A stretch of DNA of 61,162 bases, from positions 1 through 61,162 of the forward strand of contig CATFEX010000045.1 of NCBI GenBank assembly GCA_949511625.1. The letters run 5' to 3'. The DNA comes from UBA11891 sp003533785. Lineage in GTDB: Bacteria > Bacteroidota > Bacteroidia > Flavobacteriales > Flavobacteriaceae. The notes beneath the pieces are model-generated. The model was given only the letters and a program-made list of their open reading frames with translations. It searched no databases and was not told the origin of the DNA. The position numbers and the translations under genes are program-made. This document shows, in pieces, positions 53,207 to 61,162 of this stretch; positions within the stretch are counted from its first letter, which is position 1, and every line of letters starts with the position of its first letter.

Positions 53207-56200
53207 AAAATACTGGTCGATTATCATTTACTCCAAAAACAATCATTTTTTTTCCTTCCGTTCCTAATCTGAGAATCGTGCTTTCACGAACTGTTCCTCT
53301 AACCTTAAGTCCAGATTTTATATATGGAATCCATTCGAAGTTACCTTTTCCATCTCCTAATAATAGCTCACCAAAACCTGCATCTAATTTAGCGAATTGA
53401 GGTTTTAAATTATCCTCCCCCCCAGATAATAGAACATCTTGCAAGCCGTCTTGATTAAAATCACTTACCACACCTGCATTAACACTATTCCATTGTACTT
53501 GAGACGGAAGATCCTTAGTTTCAAATTGATTCTCTCCTTTATTGATGAGCAAAAGGGTTTTTGACTCAACTACTTCTTTACGAATTGAATTATCTACTAA
53601 GGTAGATGAAAATAAGTCTCTAATACCTTTTTTTGCATATTGTGAAAACTGTAAATTTTCTTTTTTAATCTTTGAAATTTGATGTGCTAATTCATTACGT
53701 ACATGAACGGGTCTGTCTTTTTTGTCAATATATCGAGTAAGAATTTGATCAATCGTACCATTATCATCAAAATCATTAATAAACATTCGAGCTGGACTTT
53801 CTGGTGATCCTTGATAAGTCGAATTAGTCCCTTTATTCCCAAAAATAAAATCAGGTTTTCCATCTTGATTAAAATCGCCTGTAATTATATTATTCCACCA
53901 GCCTGTTAAACCATCCAAATTCGAGGGTACTTTTTCTAAACTAAGGCCTCTGTTTTCAAATATGACTGGACTCATCCACTCGCCTACTACAACAAGATCT
54001 TTGATGTTATCATTATTCATATCAATCCATTGTGCATCAGTAATCATTCCTAATTCACTGACATCAAAAGCTTTCAGCCCAGTTGCATCTTTAAATCGAC
54101 CTTCTCCAATATTTTCTAAGAATATTGATTTTGGTGTAATACCATAAGCAGCTGTATTTGACCGATTTCCAATGAAAATATCAATATCTCCATCTTGATC
54201 CATATCATAAGGAGAAATAACACTAGTATTTGTATAATAGGAGGGAAGTAAATCATTACTAAAAACAAATTCCCCGTCACCATCGTTTAGGTAAATTCTG
54301 TCTTTAAAATATTTTTGTGGTTGTGCAATATTGTTGCCGCCTGATCCAATAAAAAGGTCTAAATCACCATCATTATCAACATCAATTAGCTCTGCAGCTG
54401 TATCTTCGTAGAACTTATGACTTTCGAAAAGTCTTTTTTGAACGGAAATAAAATCTCCGTTTTGATTTTGAATTAACAACTCCGATGCTTCTCCTGTCGC
54501 ATTTCCAATATACATGTCATCTAAACCATCGCTATTTACATCTCCAATGGCAATTGCTGGGCCCTCTCTTGATAACATTTTAGGGGCTAGTACTTCTATA
54601 TCATAGTCAACATAATTGTTTTCTTTATGGGGTTTTAATTTTAATTTGACCTCACTGAATAAAGTTTGTTTAGTCCTGCTATAATTTTGATTCTTTTGAT
54701 TAGAATAGGAGTCAGCATGACTTAATGAAATACGCTGATTAGATTTTATTTCTTGAAGGAATGATTCATTATTATCAGGCCATATAATTTTAAGTGAGTC
54801 AATCTTAGTGTTGTTCCCCAATCCAATTGTTGTTAAATAATCAACAGAGGATTGAAACCCTCTTGTTGGAATAAGTTCAGAAAAAAGGACCTTTCCATTG
54901 ACATAAGTAAATATTTTTGATCCTATAGCATAAGTGTTTTCATTATTCCCATTAAGCTTTACTTGTAAAAAATTAGCCCCTCTGTCCACTGATTTATTTT
55001 TATAAATCATAAGGGGTTGGTTTACATTATTAATCACTAAATCAAGATCTCCATCATTATCTAAATCTCCATATGAAGAACCATTAGAAAAAGTAGTTTT
55101 ATCAAATCCCCAATCTAGAGAGGTATCCGTAAATGATAAGTCTTTATTATTTTTAAATGCATTATTCTGAATTGGGCGTACAGGCATTTTATTGATGATG
55201 TTCATCACCTCTTCTTTTTCACCCGTGAAGATCATGTTTTGCACTACCTCATTAGCAAAAAAATTGACAAAATCTTGATTTGTTATCTCGTGATATATAC
55301 CATTAGAAACAAAAATATCTCTATAACCATCATTATTCATATCAAACATAAGAGCTCCCCAACTCCAATCAGTTGCCTCTACGCCAGCAAAAGCTGAGAT
55401 CTCTGAGAAAGTACCATTTTGATTATTTAGCTGCAGTGTATTTTGCATGAATTGGTGATAAAAAGTCTTCTCTTGTTTTAAACGATAGATATTAAACCCT
55501 TCAAATTCGGTTGTTTCTTTGAGTCGTTGATCCTCTCTAGGAAGCATATCGGTAACAAAAATCTCTGCATATCCATCATTATTTATATCTGCCATATCTG
55601 CACCCATAGATGAATTGCTAATATGATTTAATTGGTTTTGGATATCTTCTTTAAAAGTTCCATTGCCTTGATTTATGTATAGATAATCACGCTCGTAAAA
55701 ATCATTGCTAACATATATATCTATAAAACCGTCTTGATTAATGTCCCCTAATGTAATTCCTAAGCCGAAGCCAATTAAACTGCCATATATACCCGCTTCT
55801 TCTGAAACATCTATAAAATGGTTATCATCATTCCTTAAAAGACGATCTCCCCCACCTTTAAGTATTGGTGGTACATCCCAATCTTTGTCCCGTAGAACTC
55901 TTTTATTGTTATAGGCTAATGTTGTAATAGGAATAAAACTATTATTTAAAATATAAACATCTAAATCTCCATCTTTATCATAGTCGAAAAAAGCGGCATG
56001 CGTAGTAATACCACTGTCGGCAAGATTATATTTATCAGCTTGTTCTGTAAAAGTTCCATCTTGATTATTAATAAAAAGTTCATTGTCTTGTTCTTCACCA
56101 CGATTAATACCTGCATTACAAACATAAATATCCAAAAAACCATCATTATTAATATCAACCATAACTACCCCAGTAGACCACGGTTTTTTACCACCTACAG

Positions 56201-56516
56201 CTGCTTTTTCAGTAATATCTTCGAACTGTAAATTACCTTTATTGAGATACAATTTATTTTTCTCTATATTTCTAGTAATATAAATATCTAATAACCCATC
56301 ATTATTTATATCACCTAGACCCACCCCTCCACCATTGTAAAAATTTCGATATTTAAACACATTTAGTATGTTAGAGCTCTCGATTTTATTGATGGAATTA
56401 ACACCAGTATATGAAGGATCTAAAAGCTCAAATAGTGTGTCTTTTTTTTCACTACAGGTAGTTGAAGCAAAAAATAACAGCAAATAAAAAAAATTAAACT
56501 TTCGAAATAAAATCAT
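53193..56516 (-). CDS. FG-GAP/VCBS repeat and ASPIC/UnbV (CRTAC1-like) lipoprotein, first copy
   Basis: A 1107-residue exported protein with a hydrophobic leader (FYLLLFFASTTC), where Cys21 may be lipidated. The plan matches the downstream paralogue: FG-GAP propeller (about 55-430) with loops like DINNDGLLDIYI and DYDKDGDLDVYI, ASPIC/UnbV module (about 515-605, TRGFQSSVDY, DSLKIIWPDNNES), then a second repeat region (about 650-1100). A conserved signature near residue 60, YNGGGVGLGDINNDG, is shared by both. It lies 107 bases downstream of SusD, behind a hairpin that may lower its expression. The tandem pair arose by gene duplication. Confidence 0.87.
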   Translation of the reverse strand: MILFRKFNFFYLLLFFASTTCSEKKDTLFELLDPSYTGVNSINKIESSNILNVFKYRNFYNGGGVGLGDINNDGLLDIYITRNIEKNKLYLNKGNLQFEDITEKAAVGGKKPWSTGVVMVDINNDGFLDIYVCNAGINRGEEQDNELFINNQDGTFTEQADKYNLADSGITTHAAFFDYDKDGDLDVYILNNSFIPITTLAYNNKRVLRDKDWDVPPILKGGGDRLLRNDDNHFIDVSEEAGIYGSLIGFGLGITLGDINQDGFIDIYVSNDFYERDYLYINQGNGTFKEDIQNQLNHISNSSMGADMADINNDGYAEIFVTDMLPREDQRLKETTEFEGFNIYRLKQEKTFYHQFMQNTLQLNNQNGTFSEISAFAGVEATDWSWGALMFDMNNDGYRDIFVSNGIYHEITNQDFVNFFANEVVQNMIFTGEKEEVMNIINKMPVRPIQNNAFKNNKDLSFTDTSLDWGFDKTTFSNGSSYGDLDNDGDLDLVINNVNQPLMIYKNKSVDRGANFLQVKLNGNNENTYAIGSKIFTYVNGKVLFSELIPTRGFQSSVDYLTTIGLGNNTKIDSLKIIWPDNNESFLQEIKSNQRISLSHADSYSNQKNQNYSRTKQTLFSEVKLKLKPHKENNYVDYDIEVLAPKMLSREGPAIAIGDVNSDGLDDMYIGNATGEASELLIQNQNGDFISVQKRLFESHKFYEDTAAELIDVDNDGDLDLFIGSGGNNIAQPQKYFKDRIYLNDGDGEFVFSNDLLPSYYTNTSVISPYDMDQDGDIDIFIGNRSNTAAYGITPKSIFLENIGEGRFKDATGLKAFDVSELGMITDAQWIDMNNDNIKDLVVVGEWMSPVIFENRGLSLEKVPSNLDGLTGWWNNIITGDFNQDGKPDFIFGNKGTNSTYQGSPESPARMFINDFDDNGTIDQILTRYIDKKDRPVHVRNELAHQISKIKKENLQFSQYAKKGIRDLFSSTLVDNSIRKEVVESKTLLLINKGENQFETKDLPSQVQWNSVNAGVVSDFNQDGLQDVLLSGGEDNLKPQFAKLDAGFGELLLGDGKGNFEWIPYIKSGLKVRGTVRESTILRLGTEGKKMIVFGVNDNRPVFYVYK
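56296..56317. repeat. 22-base exact repeat, copy in the first FG-GAP gene
   Basis: Matches 52989-53010 exactly, in the same orientation and the same reading frame position, about 3.3 kb apart. It may allow recombination between the paralogues. Confidence 0.75.
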
Positions 56517-56574
56517 TAAAACTTAATTAATTGCCATAATTAAAATATGCAGTTTTATTTTGAATATAAAATGA

Positions 56575-56604
56575 AAAAGGGCAAATAAATTTGCCCTTTT
56601 TTAC
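56575..56604 (-). terminator. Terminator or attenuator between susD and the FG-GAP genes
   Basis: GGGCAAAT (56581-56588) and ATTTGCCC (56591-56598) form a perfect stem extended by A-T pairs, with T runs on both strands, so it can act in either direction. On the minus strand it sits about 20 bases after the susD stop. Transcripts from the SusC promoter would largely end here unless they read through. Confidence 0.8.
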
Positions 56605-56623
56605 GTCAAAAAAGAATTATAAA

Positions 56624-58213
56624 TTAATATCCTGGATTTTGAGACATATTTGGATTAATCAATGCGTCAGCAGGAATTGAATACAAAAGATATTTTGGAT
56701 CTGATTCAGCTGGCTTTAATCCTTTAGGGGATAGGAATGTACCAAAACGAATCATATCCTCTCTTCTAAATCCTTCTAACCAAAGTTCACGTGCTCTCTC
56801 TGAATACACATTGTCCAATGATGCAGGAATACTACCAAGTCCAACTCTGGCTCTTATAGCGTCTAGATCAGCTTGAGCATCACCTCCAGTTCCACCCCTT
56901 AAGGCTGCTTCTGCACGCATTAGCATAGCATCAGAATAACGATAGACAACACTGTTATTTGCTGGGCTATCCATATTTTCAGCATCTGGAAAGTATTTTC
57001 TTCCTCTAAAACCTTGTGTTTCAATTGTAGCTCTTGAGGTCATAACTAGTTCAGTTAACGGAACTAAATCAAGTGGATTTCCATTTCGATCCTCAAGAGG
57101 AGTTGTGCCTCCAGGAGCATATTGTAGTCCTCTTAAAATACCTACTCCAACTCCTAAATCAGCCGAGGTGTTGAAATTTTCAACTAGTAAAGGTGTTGTG
57201 TAAGTAGCCCTGGGATCTTCACCCTCTGCAACACCATTTTCTTGAAAGTATGCGTATGCCTCTGCAGTTATTGAAGGACCATTCCAGCCGCCTGGAGTAA
57301 AGTTATAATGTGCACCAGAGAAGTAATACCATCTAGTATCTGCAACATCGTCAGCTCCACCTCCTCTTATACTTGGCAATGCATAAATTATTTCTGAAGA
57401 AGTGTCATTGTCTACATCAAAATTTTTCCAATAAGCAGCACCGTCAGTTGCACCCGATTCAAGAGTTGCTGACATATCGTTAACATAATTAATGACAGCG
57501 GTCATATCAGAAGCATCATGAGAGAATTCAGTAGTACCAAATTCAGATGTAAATACAGCTCTATTAAGATGATATTTAGCCAATAAAATGCGAGCAGCAT
57601 CTTTTGTAAAGGTATTTACAGATGCAGTTCCAGCGGCACCAGGTGTTTCGGGTAAAGCAGCTAAAGCTTCCTCTGCCAAAGCAACACCGATTGGGAAAGC
57701 CTCTTGACGAGTGTATACCTGTGCATCTAATGTTAAATCTGTGTAATCAGTTCGATAAGGAACCTTTCCAAATTTATCGATCATTTGATAATAAAACCAT
57801 GACTTCAAAAATTTAGTAGCTGCATGATCTGCAGATTGAGAAGCATCTGCTAACAATAGATCTGCATTAAAAATACCTGTTAAATAGATATTGTAAGCCG
57901 CTCCAATAAACGCATGATCGGGAGCCCAAGTATGCGTGTGTAATTGTCTTAACGCAGCATTATCATCCCAGTCAGCACCACGCGTCGGACCGGCCCACAT
58001 ATCTGCAGCCATTTCGTTTAGTCCACCTTGGCGGTTCCATTCAACATAAATTCCATTCATTTCATTAAGGACCGTTCTGAAATCTGGCGCAGAACCTCCT
58101 CCTCCTCCTCCGGCAGTAACGCCGTCAATAGGTATTTCTTCTAAGTCTGTACAACTAACAATTAGTGCAGTTGAGACAAAAAGTGTTAATAAGTAAAAAT
58201 TTAGTTTTTTCAT
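56624..58213 (-). CDS. RagB/SusD family nutrient-uptake lipoprotein
   Basis: SusD proteins are surface lipoproteins that lid the SusC channel and capture ligand. The 529-residue protein has a lipoprotein signal (LFVSTALIVSCTDLEE, Cys21) and helical TPR-like repeats in the first 330 residues. The C-terminal half is typical: FRGRKYFPDAENMDSPANNSVVYRYSDAMLMRAEAALRGG and ERARELWLEGFRREDMIRFGTF. A run of six glycines follows the mature N-terminus (residues 36-41), an unusual flexible linker. It starts 10 bases after SusC and is followed by a terminator-like hairpin. Confidence 0.94.
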   Translation of the reverse strand: MKKLNFYLLTLFVSTALIVSCTDLEEIPIDGVTAGGGGGGSAPDFRTVLNEMNGIYVEWNRQGGLNEMAADMWAGPTRGADWDDNAALRQLHTHTWAPDHAFIGAAYNIYLTGIFNADLLLADASQSADHAATKFLKSWFYYQMIDKFGKVPYRTDYTDLTLDAQVYTRQEAFPIGVALAEEALAALPETPGAAGTASVNTFTKDAARILLAKYHLNRAVFTSEFGTTEFSHDASDMTAVINYVNDMSATLESGATDGAAYWKNFDVDNDTSSEIIYALPSIRGGGADDVADTRWYYFSGAHYNFTPGGWNGPSITAEAYAYFQENGVAEGEDPRATYTTPLLVENFNTSADLGVGVGILRGLQYAPGGTTPLEDRNGNPLDLVPLTELVMTSRATIETQGFRGRKYFPDAENMDSPANNSVVYRYSDAMLMRAEAALRGGTGGDAQADLDAIRARVGLGSIPASLDNVYSERARELWLEGFRREDMIRFGTFLSPKGLKPAESDPKYLLYSIPADALINPNMSQNPGY

Positions 58214-58223
58214 TTCAATTTAT

Positions 58224-61162
58224 TTAAAAAGTTAAGTTAACTCCTACAGAGAATGTTCTTGCTCTAGGATACGAAAAGTAATCCATTCCAGCTGAAGGAA
58301 CTCCTGCTCTACCTTTACTTATACTTACTTCAGGATCAAATCCTGTGTAATCGGTAAACGTAGCAAGATTATTTGCATTGAGATATACTCGCGCACTAGA
58401 AGCCCCAATTTGGTTTGCAGTTGCTGAATCAAAAGTGTAACCTATACTAAGGTTAGACCATCTTAAGAAATCACCTTTTTCCATAAATTTTGTGGAAGGT
58501 GTATTAGGATCTGAATTAGATTGACCGCTATCTAAAACATATTTTGGAACGTTTCTTGTAGGATAAGCACTTCTAACATAAATAGCATTAGCAGTGTTAT
58601 TGTATAAGTAGTGTCCAAACTGACCATAGAAAGTAGTACCAACATCAAACTGTCCAAAAGAAACACTAGTTGATAAACCAAGATTAGTTTTAGGCAATGG
58701 TTGTAAATCTTCATCTAATTGCTTAGCAGCAGATCCAAGAGGACCTTCACTACCATCAGGTTGAGTGTATAATGAGTTTCCATTAGAATCATATCCTCTA
58801 AAATCAAATACATAGTAAGAGAATAAGGGTGAATTATTTGCAATTACTTGAGCAAAAGCACCTGAAAGTCCCTGCCCACTGATATCGGAAGTAGGAATAA
58901 ACCCTGGAAATTCTTTAATCTCATTACTTAAGAATGATGCATTCCCTGAAATATTCCAGGTCAATTTATCATTATCAATAATCGTGTAGTTTAATGCAAC
59001 TTCAATACCTGAGTTTTCTAAAACTCCGTCTAAGTTAATAAGTCTAGGAGCTGCAGGACCTGGTTTAGTCGCTGCATCTGGTAAAGGGAAAATGAGATCA
59101 TCTGTTTCTTTGAAGAAATAATCAAGAGACCCCGTTAAACGATTGTTCAAAATACTGAAATCAACTCCAGCTCCATAAGAAGTGGTTTTTTCCCACTCCA
59201 GATCTGGATTAGCATTGTTTACTAATGCAAGTGCAGTATTGTTATATGCTGCAACAGAAATAGCGGAGTTAGGAGCAAATTCTTGGTTTCCAGTGATACC
59301 ATAATTTACTCTCACTTTTAAATCATTAATGTCACCTGATTCATTCTCGAATATTTTATATCCCAATCCGATGGAAGGGAAACTACCATATTTGCTGTCT
59401 TCACCAAATTTTGATGAACCATCTATACGATAGGTTAGCGTAGCTAAGAATTTATCATATGATAGGATGGCTCTTGCAAAATAAGATTGTAATTCTGCCT
59501 CATTAGCATAAGAACTAGGGCCATTACCGGCAGCAGCAGTCACACCTTCCAAGTTATCAATTAGATTTACTTGATCAGCATTAAATCCTCTAGCAAAAAA
59601 ACCTTTACCTGAAGCGTAATAGTTGTAATATGAATAACCTAGCAAAAAGTCTAAATTAAGATCCCCAATACTATCTTGATAATTGAGGGTGTTTTCCCAG
59701 GTTTTATTCAATCTTTCATCTGTTGAAACCCTTGCTGTCCCTTCGAAACCATTTTGGTTTTGATCTTGTAATAAAATAGTAGGGGCCATCTGGGACTCTC
59801 TGAGTGATCTTGAGCTATCAACAGCATAGAGTGTTCTGAAGGTTAGCTTTTCAGATAGATTTACCGAAACATTGACACTAGCCAGTAGACGTTTAGTGTT
59901 TGTTGAATCGTCAAAAGCATCTAACAAATGTTTTGGATTAATAAAGTCTCTTTGTTCAAATACATAGGAACCATCACTATTGTTGTAATTCAATGTAGGT
60001 CTCCAATATAGTCCTGTCCCTATAATGTTACCTTGATATCCAGCATTATTTGTTAACAGGTGAGATTGATCGTCTATGTCTGAATACAGAGCTCTTGTTT
60101 GGATATTCACCTTATCATCGAACATGTCATAAGAATTGAAAAAAGATAAATTGTATTTATCCATTCCGGTTTTGTTGATTATCCCTTCTTGTAGATTAGC
60201 CCCAAAAGATAAACGAGTAGCTGACTTTTCTGTAGAAGTTGAAAATGTTACATCATGTTGATTGGATACCGCATCTCTTAATAGAGCATCTCTCCAATTT
60301 GAGGACCCAGATTCAGCTCTTACGTCTGTTGCATCAGCAGGTAAATTAGAGATGAAATCTGATCTTGACATTACATCTTCATAACTACTGTTTTCAGCAA
60401 ATGAAGAAAAACCAACAGACCCTGAATAAGTAACAATTGGCTCACCAACACCTTTTTTGGATTTTTTTGTTGTTATCAAGATAACACCATTAGCACCTCT
60501 AGATCCATATATCGCCGTTGATGATGCGTCTTTTAGAACACTAATACTTTCAATGTCATTTTGATTGATGAAATTTAATGGGTTTCTTGGCGATCCAGAA
60601 CCAAGACCTCCAAATTCTCCAGAACCAGACTGGGTATTTCCTCCTGCTAGTGGGATCCCATCAACTACAATTAGTGGTTCATTACCAGAACGGACAGAAG
60701 TGTTTCCTCGAACTCGTATCGAAACCCCTGCTCCCGGTTCACCTGTAGAACTGGTTATTTGTACCCCAGCAACTTTACCTCGTAGAAGTTGTGCTGGTGA
60801 ATCAGCAGAAATCAAATCAAAAGATTCTGTCCCAATTGCGTCAACAGCTCCGGTTGCGTCTCTTTTTGCTATAGACCCATAACCGGTAACTACAATTTCA
60901 TCCAGCTCATTTCCAGCTTCGAGTGTAATAAGTACATTATCTTGACCGTTTACTGCTACTTCTTGTGTTGAGAAACCAACAAAAGAAACAATCAATACGT
61001 CATCAGTACCTGCTTCTATTGAGAAATTCCCATCAAAGTCGGTACTCACACCACGGTCTGTTCCTTGAACTTGGACGGTGGCTCCGGGGAGCGGACCATC
61101 CTCGCTACTAACTGTACCGTTAATCGTCTGTGCGATCATACCTGTACTACCCAAAAAAAGGA
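58224..61162 (-). CDS. SusC/RagA family TonB-linked outer-membrane protein, N-terminus beyond the window
   Basis: A TonB-dependent transporter of about 978 visible residues, cut at its 5' end by the right edge: the first visible codons (LFLGSTGMIAQ) are the end of a signal peptide. A carboxypeptidase-like domain follows (TINGTVSSEDGPLPGATVQV), then a TonB box (LDEIVVTGYG). The plug domain is about residues 90-230 (LLRGKVAGVQITSSTG, VRGNTSVRSGNEPLIVVDGIPL), then the 22-strand barrel ending VGVNLTF. It forms the import complex with the SusD protein downstream. The promoter and any sigma/anti-sigma or AraC-type regulator would lie beyond the window. Confidence 0.95.
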   Translation of the reverse strand, partial: LFLGSTGMIAQTINGTVSSEDGPLPGATVQVQGTDRGVSTDFDGNFSIEAGTDDVLIVSFVGFSTQEVAVNGQDNVLITLEAGNELDEIVVTGYGSIAKRDATGAVDAIGTESFDLISADSPAQLLRGKVAGVQITSSTGEPGAGVSIRVRGNTSVRSGNEPLIVVDGIPLAGGNTQSGSGEFGGLGSGSPRNPLNFINQNDIESISVLKDASSTAIYGSRGANGVILITTKKSKKGVGEPIVTYSGSVGFSSFAENSSYEDVMSRSDFISNLPADATDVRAESGSSNWRDALLRDAVSNQHDVTFSTSTEKSATRLSFGANLQEGIINKTGMDKYNLSFFNSYDMFDDKVNIQTRALYSDIDDQSHLLTNNAGYQGNIIGTGLYWRPTLNYNNSDGSYVFEQRDFINPKHLLDAFDDSTNTKRLLASVNVSVNLSEKLTFRTLYAVDSSRSLRESQMAPTILLQDQNQNGFEGTARVSTDERLNKTWENTLNYQDSIGDLNLDFLLGYSYYNYYASGKGFFARGFNADQVNLIDNLEGVTAAAGNGPSSYANEAELQSYFARAILSYDKFLATLTYRIDGSSKFGEDSKYGSFPSIGLGYKIFENESGDINDLKVRVNYGITGNQEFAPNSAISVAAYNNTALALVNNANPDLEWEKTTSYGAGVDFSILNNRLTGSLDYFFKETDDLIFPLPDAATKPGPAAPRLINLDGVLENSGIEVALNYTIIDNDKLTWNISGNASFLSNEIKEFPGFIPTSDISGQGLSGAFAQVIANNSPLFSYYVFDFRGYDSNGNSLYTQPDGSEGPLGSAAKQLDEDLQPLPKTNLGLSTSVSFGQFDVGTTFYGQFGHYLYNNTANAIYVRSAYPTRNVPKYVLDSGQSNSDPNTPSTKFMEKGDFLRWSNLSIGYTFDSATANQIGASSARVYLNANNLATFTDYTGFDPEVSISKGRAGVPSAGMDYFSYPRARTFSVGVNLTF

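Noticed and set aside
49949..56516. Regularly recurring AT-rich motif that at first looks like a repeat array or CRISPR
   Set aside because: The spacing follows the FG-GAP calcium loops (DxNxDG) in frame; the units are coding, imperfect and have no unique spacers.
61003..61154. Treating the SusC gene as complete, starting near 61154
   Set aside because: The frame stays open to the window edge and the visible start is the tail of a signal peptide, so the true start is beyond 61162.
1..61162. Search for prophage, transposase, integrase, toxin-antitoxin or defence genes
   Set aside because: None seen. All genes are core or uptake functions with consistent flavobacterial character, and no tRNA or attachment-site repeats were found.

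Overview
The window is one uninterrupted stretch of a Bacteroidota chromosome, most likely a marine member of the Flavobacteriaceae. The reasons are lineage-typical genes (the type IX secretion protein SprA, SusC/SusD outer-membrane pairs, DUF6089, DUF4286 and DUF420 proteins, tandem OmpH genes behind bamA, and a split cytochrome oxidase cluster led by cyoE), and promoters of the Bacteroidota TAnnTTTG type. It is very gene-dense. No stretch of more than about 115 bp lacks a gene. I see no tRNA, rRNA, CRISPR array, insertion sequence or prophage.

Layout, left to right. (1) 1-3041, minus: the N-terminal part of a large secreted metzincin protease that runs off the left edge. (2) 3142-9186, plus: a tightly packed run ribF-serS-DUF4286-rsmA-mgtE-2-hydroxyacid dehydrogenase-arsenate-reductase-like protein. 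(3) 9183-12500, minus: aspartate kinase and a GNAT acetyltransferase, then pdxJ with an alpha/beta hydrolase. (4) 12614-18690, plus: nadK, a DUF6089 protein, uppS, bamA and two OmpH/Skp chaperones, an envelope-biogenesis group closed by a terminator. (5) 18744-22945: gamma-carbonic anhydrase, NifU-like Fe-S protein, a DUF255/thioredoxin-domain protein and tsaB. (6) 23008-28793, minus: a five-gene MacAB-TolC-like efflux operon. (7) 28878-33880, minus: cytochrome oxidase assembly and subunit genes (cyoE, two subunit III genes, subunit IV, a Cys-less thioredoxin-like protein, SCO, DUF420 and a CxxC mini-protein). (8) 33949-35410, minus: two tandem tonB genes, each ended by its own terminator. (9) 35508-46263, minus: maeB-ruvA-sprA followed by gcvH. 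(10) 46330-61162, minus: a seven-gene run SusC-SusD-FG-GAP-FG-GAP-SRPBCC/GyrI-like-haloperoxidase/PAP2-MFS.

Most of the window is core metabolism and envelope biology. The part most worth attention is the last run. It looks like a TonB-dependent nutrient-uptake locus, but it has no glycoside hydrolase, lyase, sulfatase or peptidase. Instead it carries two 1.1-kb-residue FG-GAP/ASPIC lipoproteins, a vanadium-haloperoxidase/PAP2-fold lipoprotein, and a protein joining a membrane-anchored SRPBCC-like half to a GyrI-like ligand-binding half, with no ATG start. Its substrate cannot be deduced from sequence alone. The TonB proteins in region 8 could energise the SusC receptor, and SprA in region 9 could export the protease in region 1; both links are inference.
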